DNA of 64,000 bases from Rhodobacteraceae bacterium KLH11 (lineage in GTDB: Bacteria; Pseudomonadota; Alphaproteobacteria; Rhodobacterales; Rhodobacteraceae), in assembly GCA_000158135.1 (NCBI GenBank), contig DS999532.1:48263-112262 (forward strand), written 5' to 3'. The notes beneath the pieces are model-generated. The model was given only the letters and a program-made list of their open reading frames with translations, made no database searches and had not been told where the DNA came from. Of the stretch, positions 62,389 through 64,000 are shown in pieces (positions within the stretch are counted from its first letter, which is position 1; the number at the start of each line of letters is the position of its first letter). The position numbers and the translations under genes are program-made.

Positions 62389-64000
62389 TTATTTTGTGCT
62401 GCTGGCCAACAGACTGGTCTCCTCGTTCAGCGTGGTTCCATTTTGCAAGGTCAATTCACCCCCGGACGTTGCATCAAAACTTGCCATCTCTTGCAGCATC
62501 AGGCTAAATGATTGATCTCCCGAACTATCTTCGCTCAGAGTCGGATACGCCCCGGTGTCAACTTGGCCATAGGTTGACGCAAGAACCGGCTCATCACCAA
62601 GAGACACAAGTTGTTCATCTGCCACCGTGGTCTGGTTCAACTGCTCGGTCAGCTGGATCAATTCGGTGGTGTCATCAGGGGTCGTCTGCGCTGGAATGCT
62701 GTCAACTGTCGTCGTATCGCTCGTGCTTTCAGTCACGATATCCGAGCCCAGGGTGCCCAGAACAATATCGTCAACCGACAAGATCGCGGTACCGTCTGTT
62801 ACGCTTGGATAGACAGAGGTCAGCCTGTCGACGATCGAGTCAACAGAAAGCGACAGGTTGTCCTGCGTCTCGATGCGCAGCGCGCCAATTCCATCATTAG
62901 CGCTGAGCGCATCTTTGAAGACAAAGCGGTGCCCCTCATCAGCGTTGAAGACAACCAGATCCTGACCAACCACAGCGGCTGTTGCCGGAGCACCGTCGCT
63001 GCTTGTCCACCACGATCCGATGGTCAGAACACCTGACTCCGCCTGATCGCCGGTTTCGGTACTTTCCACCGCACCGAAGTTGAAAAGATCAACATCAGAA
63101 TTGTACTGGTCGATGGTGATTTCGGTATATTGCGACAGCACCTCATCATCCAGCGTATACCCGGTCTGCAGCAGATCACCGGTCAGCAACAGGTGATCTA
63201 CACCATCGAGAACGGGAATATCATTCCCTTCCGGTGTTCCCGAAATGGCAAGTATCCGCCCCGTTGATGTCTCATAGACCTGCGCAAGCCCGTAGGCTCC
63301 GACCTCGGAAACATCTCCGTTGGCGTTGACCATAAAGACATTGGTGTCAAAGCTCTGGGTATCGCGTTGCGTCAGATAGGTCAGGCCCGCGGCCCGGTTT
63401 GCGCCCAGAAATCCGATTGCCACACCGGGGACAAAGTTACTGGCGTCAACAAGCTGCCGTTGCTGAGCCAGATACCAACCCGTCGAAGAGGTCACATCCG
63501 TTGCATCAGAAATGGCCAGGATCGGGTTCACGGCCACATCCTCGGGCAACTCCTGTGATCCGCTGCTAACCCAGTCTGTGGTTGCACCGATCAGGGTAAC
63601 CTGTTCAGCCCCCACCTGATAGATCAGGCCGGCTTCGGTCTCGACCAGCACACCTGTGCCGGTGGCCCGGACATTGGTGATGGTTCTGTCCGACAGCAAG
63701 GCTTGCGCCTGCGGTACGACATTCGCGAAGTCCTGTTCAAGTGCGCGCAACCTGTCCTCTGAGGGACCCAGGTCGGCATCCTCAAGATCCGTTGCGACCT
63801 GCTGGTAAAGCCGCTTTTTATCAGAGTCGTAGAACCATGCAGACCCCCCATCATTGGCAATCTTCACCAAACTGACAAGCTCTCCGCCCGGAATGTTGGC
63901 AGCAATGAAGTTCTGGCTTCCCGGATCATACCAAACCTGCGGACCGGGCGATATAAAGGTTTCAGTGTTCAACACAGTACCATCAATTTCAATCTTCAGA
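62389..64000 (-). CDS. Putative type I secretion substrate or surface protein (5' end outside window)
   Basis: The reading frame is open past the right edge, so the N-terminus is missing; at least 537 residues are visible. Sequence such as VWYDPGSQNFIAANIPGGEL, YQVGAEQVTLIGATTDWVSS and LLLTGDLLQTGYTLDDEVLS suggests a beta-rich domain; the tail is Thr/Ser-rich and acidic. No calcium-binding GGxGxD repeats are seen. The gene is 49 bases from the HlyB gene in the same direction, so it probably encodes the exported protein. Family not recognised. Confidence 0.7.
   Translation of the reverse strand, partial: LKIEIDGTVLNTETFISPGPQVWYDPGSQNFIAANIPGGELVSLVKIANDGGSAWFYDSDKKRLYQQVATDLEDADLGPSEDRLRALEQDFANVVPQAQALLSDRTITNVRATGTGVLVETEAGLIYQVGAEQVTLIGATTDWVSSGSQELPEDVAVNPILAISDATDVTSSTGWYLAQQRQLVDASNFVPGVAIGFLGANRAAGLTYLTQRDTQSFDTNVFMVNANGDVSEVGAYGLAQVYETSTGRILAISGTPEGNDIPVLDGVDHLLLTGDLLQTGYTLDDEVLSQYTEITIDQYNSDVDLFNFGAVESTETGDQAESGVLTIGSWWTSSDGAPATAAVVGQDLVVFNADEGHRFVFKDALSANDGIGALRIETQDNLSLSVDSIVDRLTSVYPSVTDGTAILSVDDIVLGTLGSDIVTESTSDTTTVDSIPAQTTPDDTTELIQLTEQLNQTTVADEQLVSLGDEPVLASTYGQVDTGAYPTLSEDSSGDQSFSLMLQEMASFDATSGGELTLQNGTTLNEETSLLASSTK

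Overview
The window looks like a chromosome segment of a marine alphaproteobacterium of the Roseobacter group (Rhodobacteraceae). Pointers are the fbcFBC-type cytochrome bc1 operon (petABC) with a petP-petR regulator pair nearby, an FMN riboswitch in front of a Brucella-like type II lumazine synthase, a high-GC codon style in the core, and a family-typical intergenic motif (GGATATTTT...AGATGAAG) after several core genes. The genus cannot be fixed from sequence alone.

Positions 1-23800 are ordinary core chromosome: a class III nucleotide cyclase with TolB-like/TPR parts (cut by the left edge), an acetyltransferase, a small lipid-glycosylation module (GT2, LABN-domain protein, GT39), dxs-ispA-xseB-hda in one minus-strand run, petR-petP, ilvE, an AraC regulator, cobO, an EamA permease, aroC, FMN riboswitch-ribH with a divergent FMN-binding (PaiB-like) gene, a decayed cytochrome c2 gene, petABC, mtaB-dapF and tRNA-Lys(UUU).

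From tRNA-Lys to about 58700 the sequence is a mosaic accessory region, more AT-rich in places and full of insertion sequences: one full IS3 element, a complete IS66 element nested inside a truncated IS66 relative (perfect 8-bp target duplication), an IS91-type transposase with a truncated partner integrase, a second truncated integrase copy joined to a 68-bp IS3 end, and pieces of IS5, IS630, IS3 and IS66. Broken cargo includes LysE, RTX and flavin monooxygenase fragments. Intact cargo includes two toxin-antitoxin modules (PIN/Phd-type and HepT/MntA), a serine recombinase, a lone tRNA with CAU anticodon, a solitary ectoine synthase with an SDR enzyme and a divergent LysR regulator, an orphan LuxI, a secreted glycosidase-like protein with a dockerin-like tail and an LpxR-like outer-membrane protein.

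The most unusual stretch is 31500-36200. Five small genes share near-identical upstream regions and signal-peptide/leader coding sequences but carry unrelated mature parts; one carries only an autotransporter beta-barrel. An AraC/OruR-type regulator sits in the middle. Autotransporter passenger repeats also turn up 4 kb away fused to an AbiEii-like nucleotidyltransferase. I regard this leader-swapping secreted-protein cluster as the best candidate for an undescribed system.

The right end (58769-64000) is a type I secretion operon on the minus strand: a large putative secreted or surface protein running off the right edge, an HlyB-type ABC exporter and an HlyD-type adaptor.
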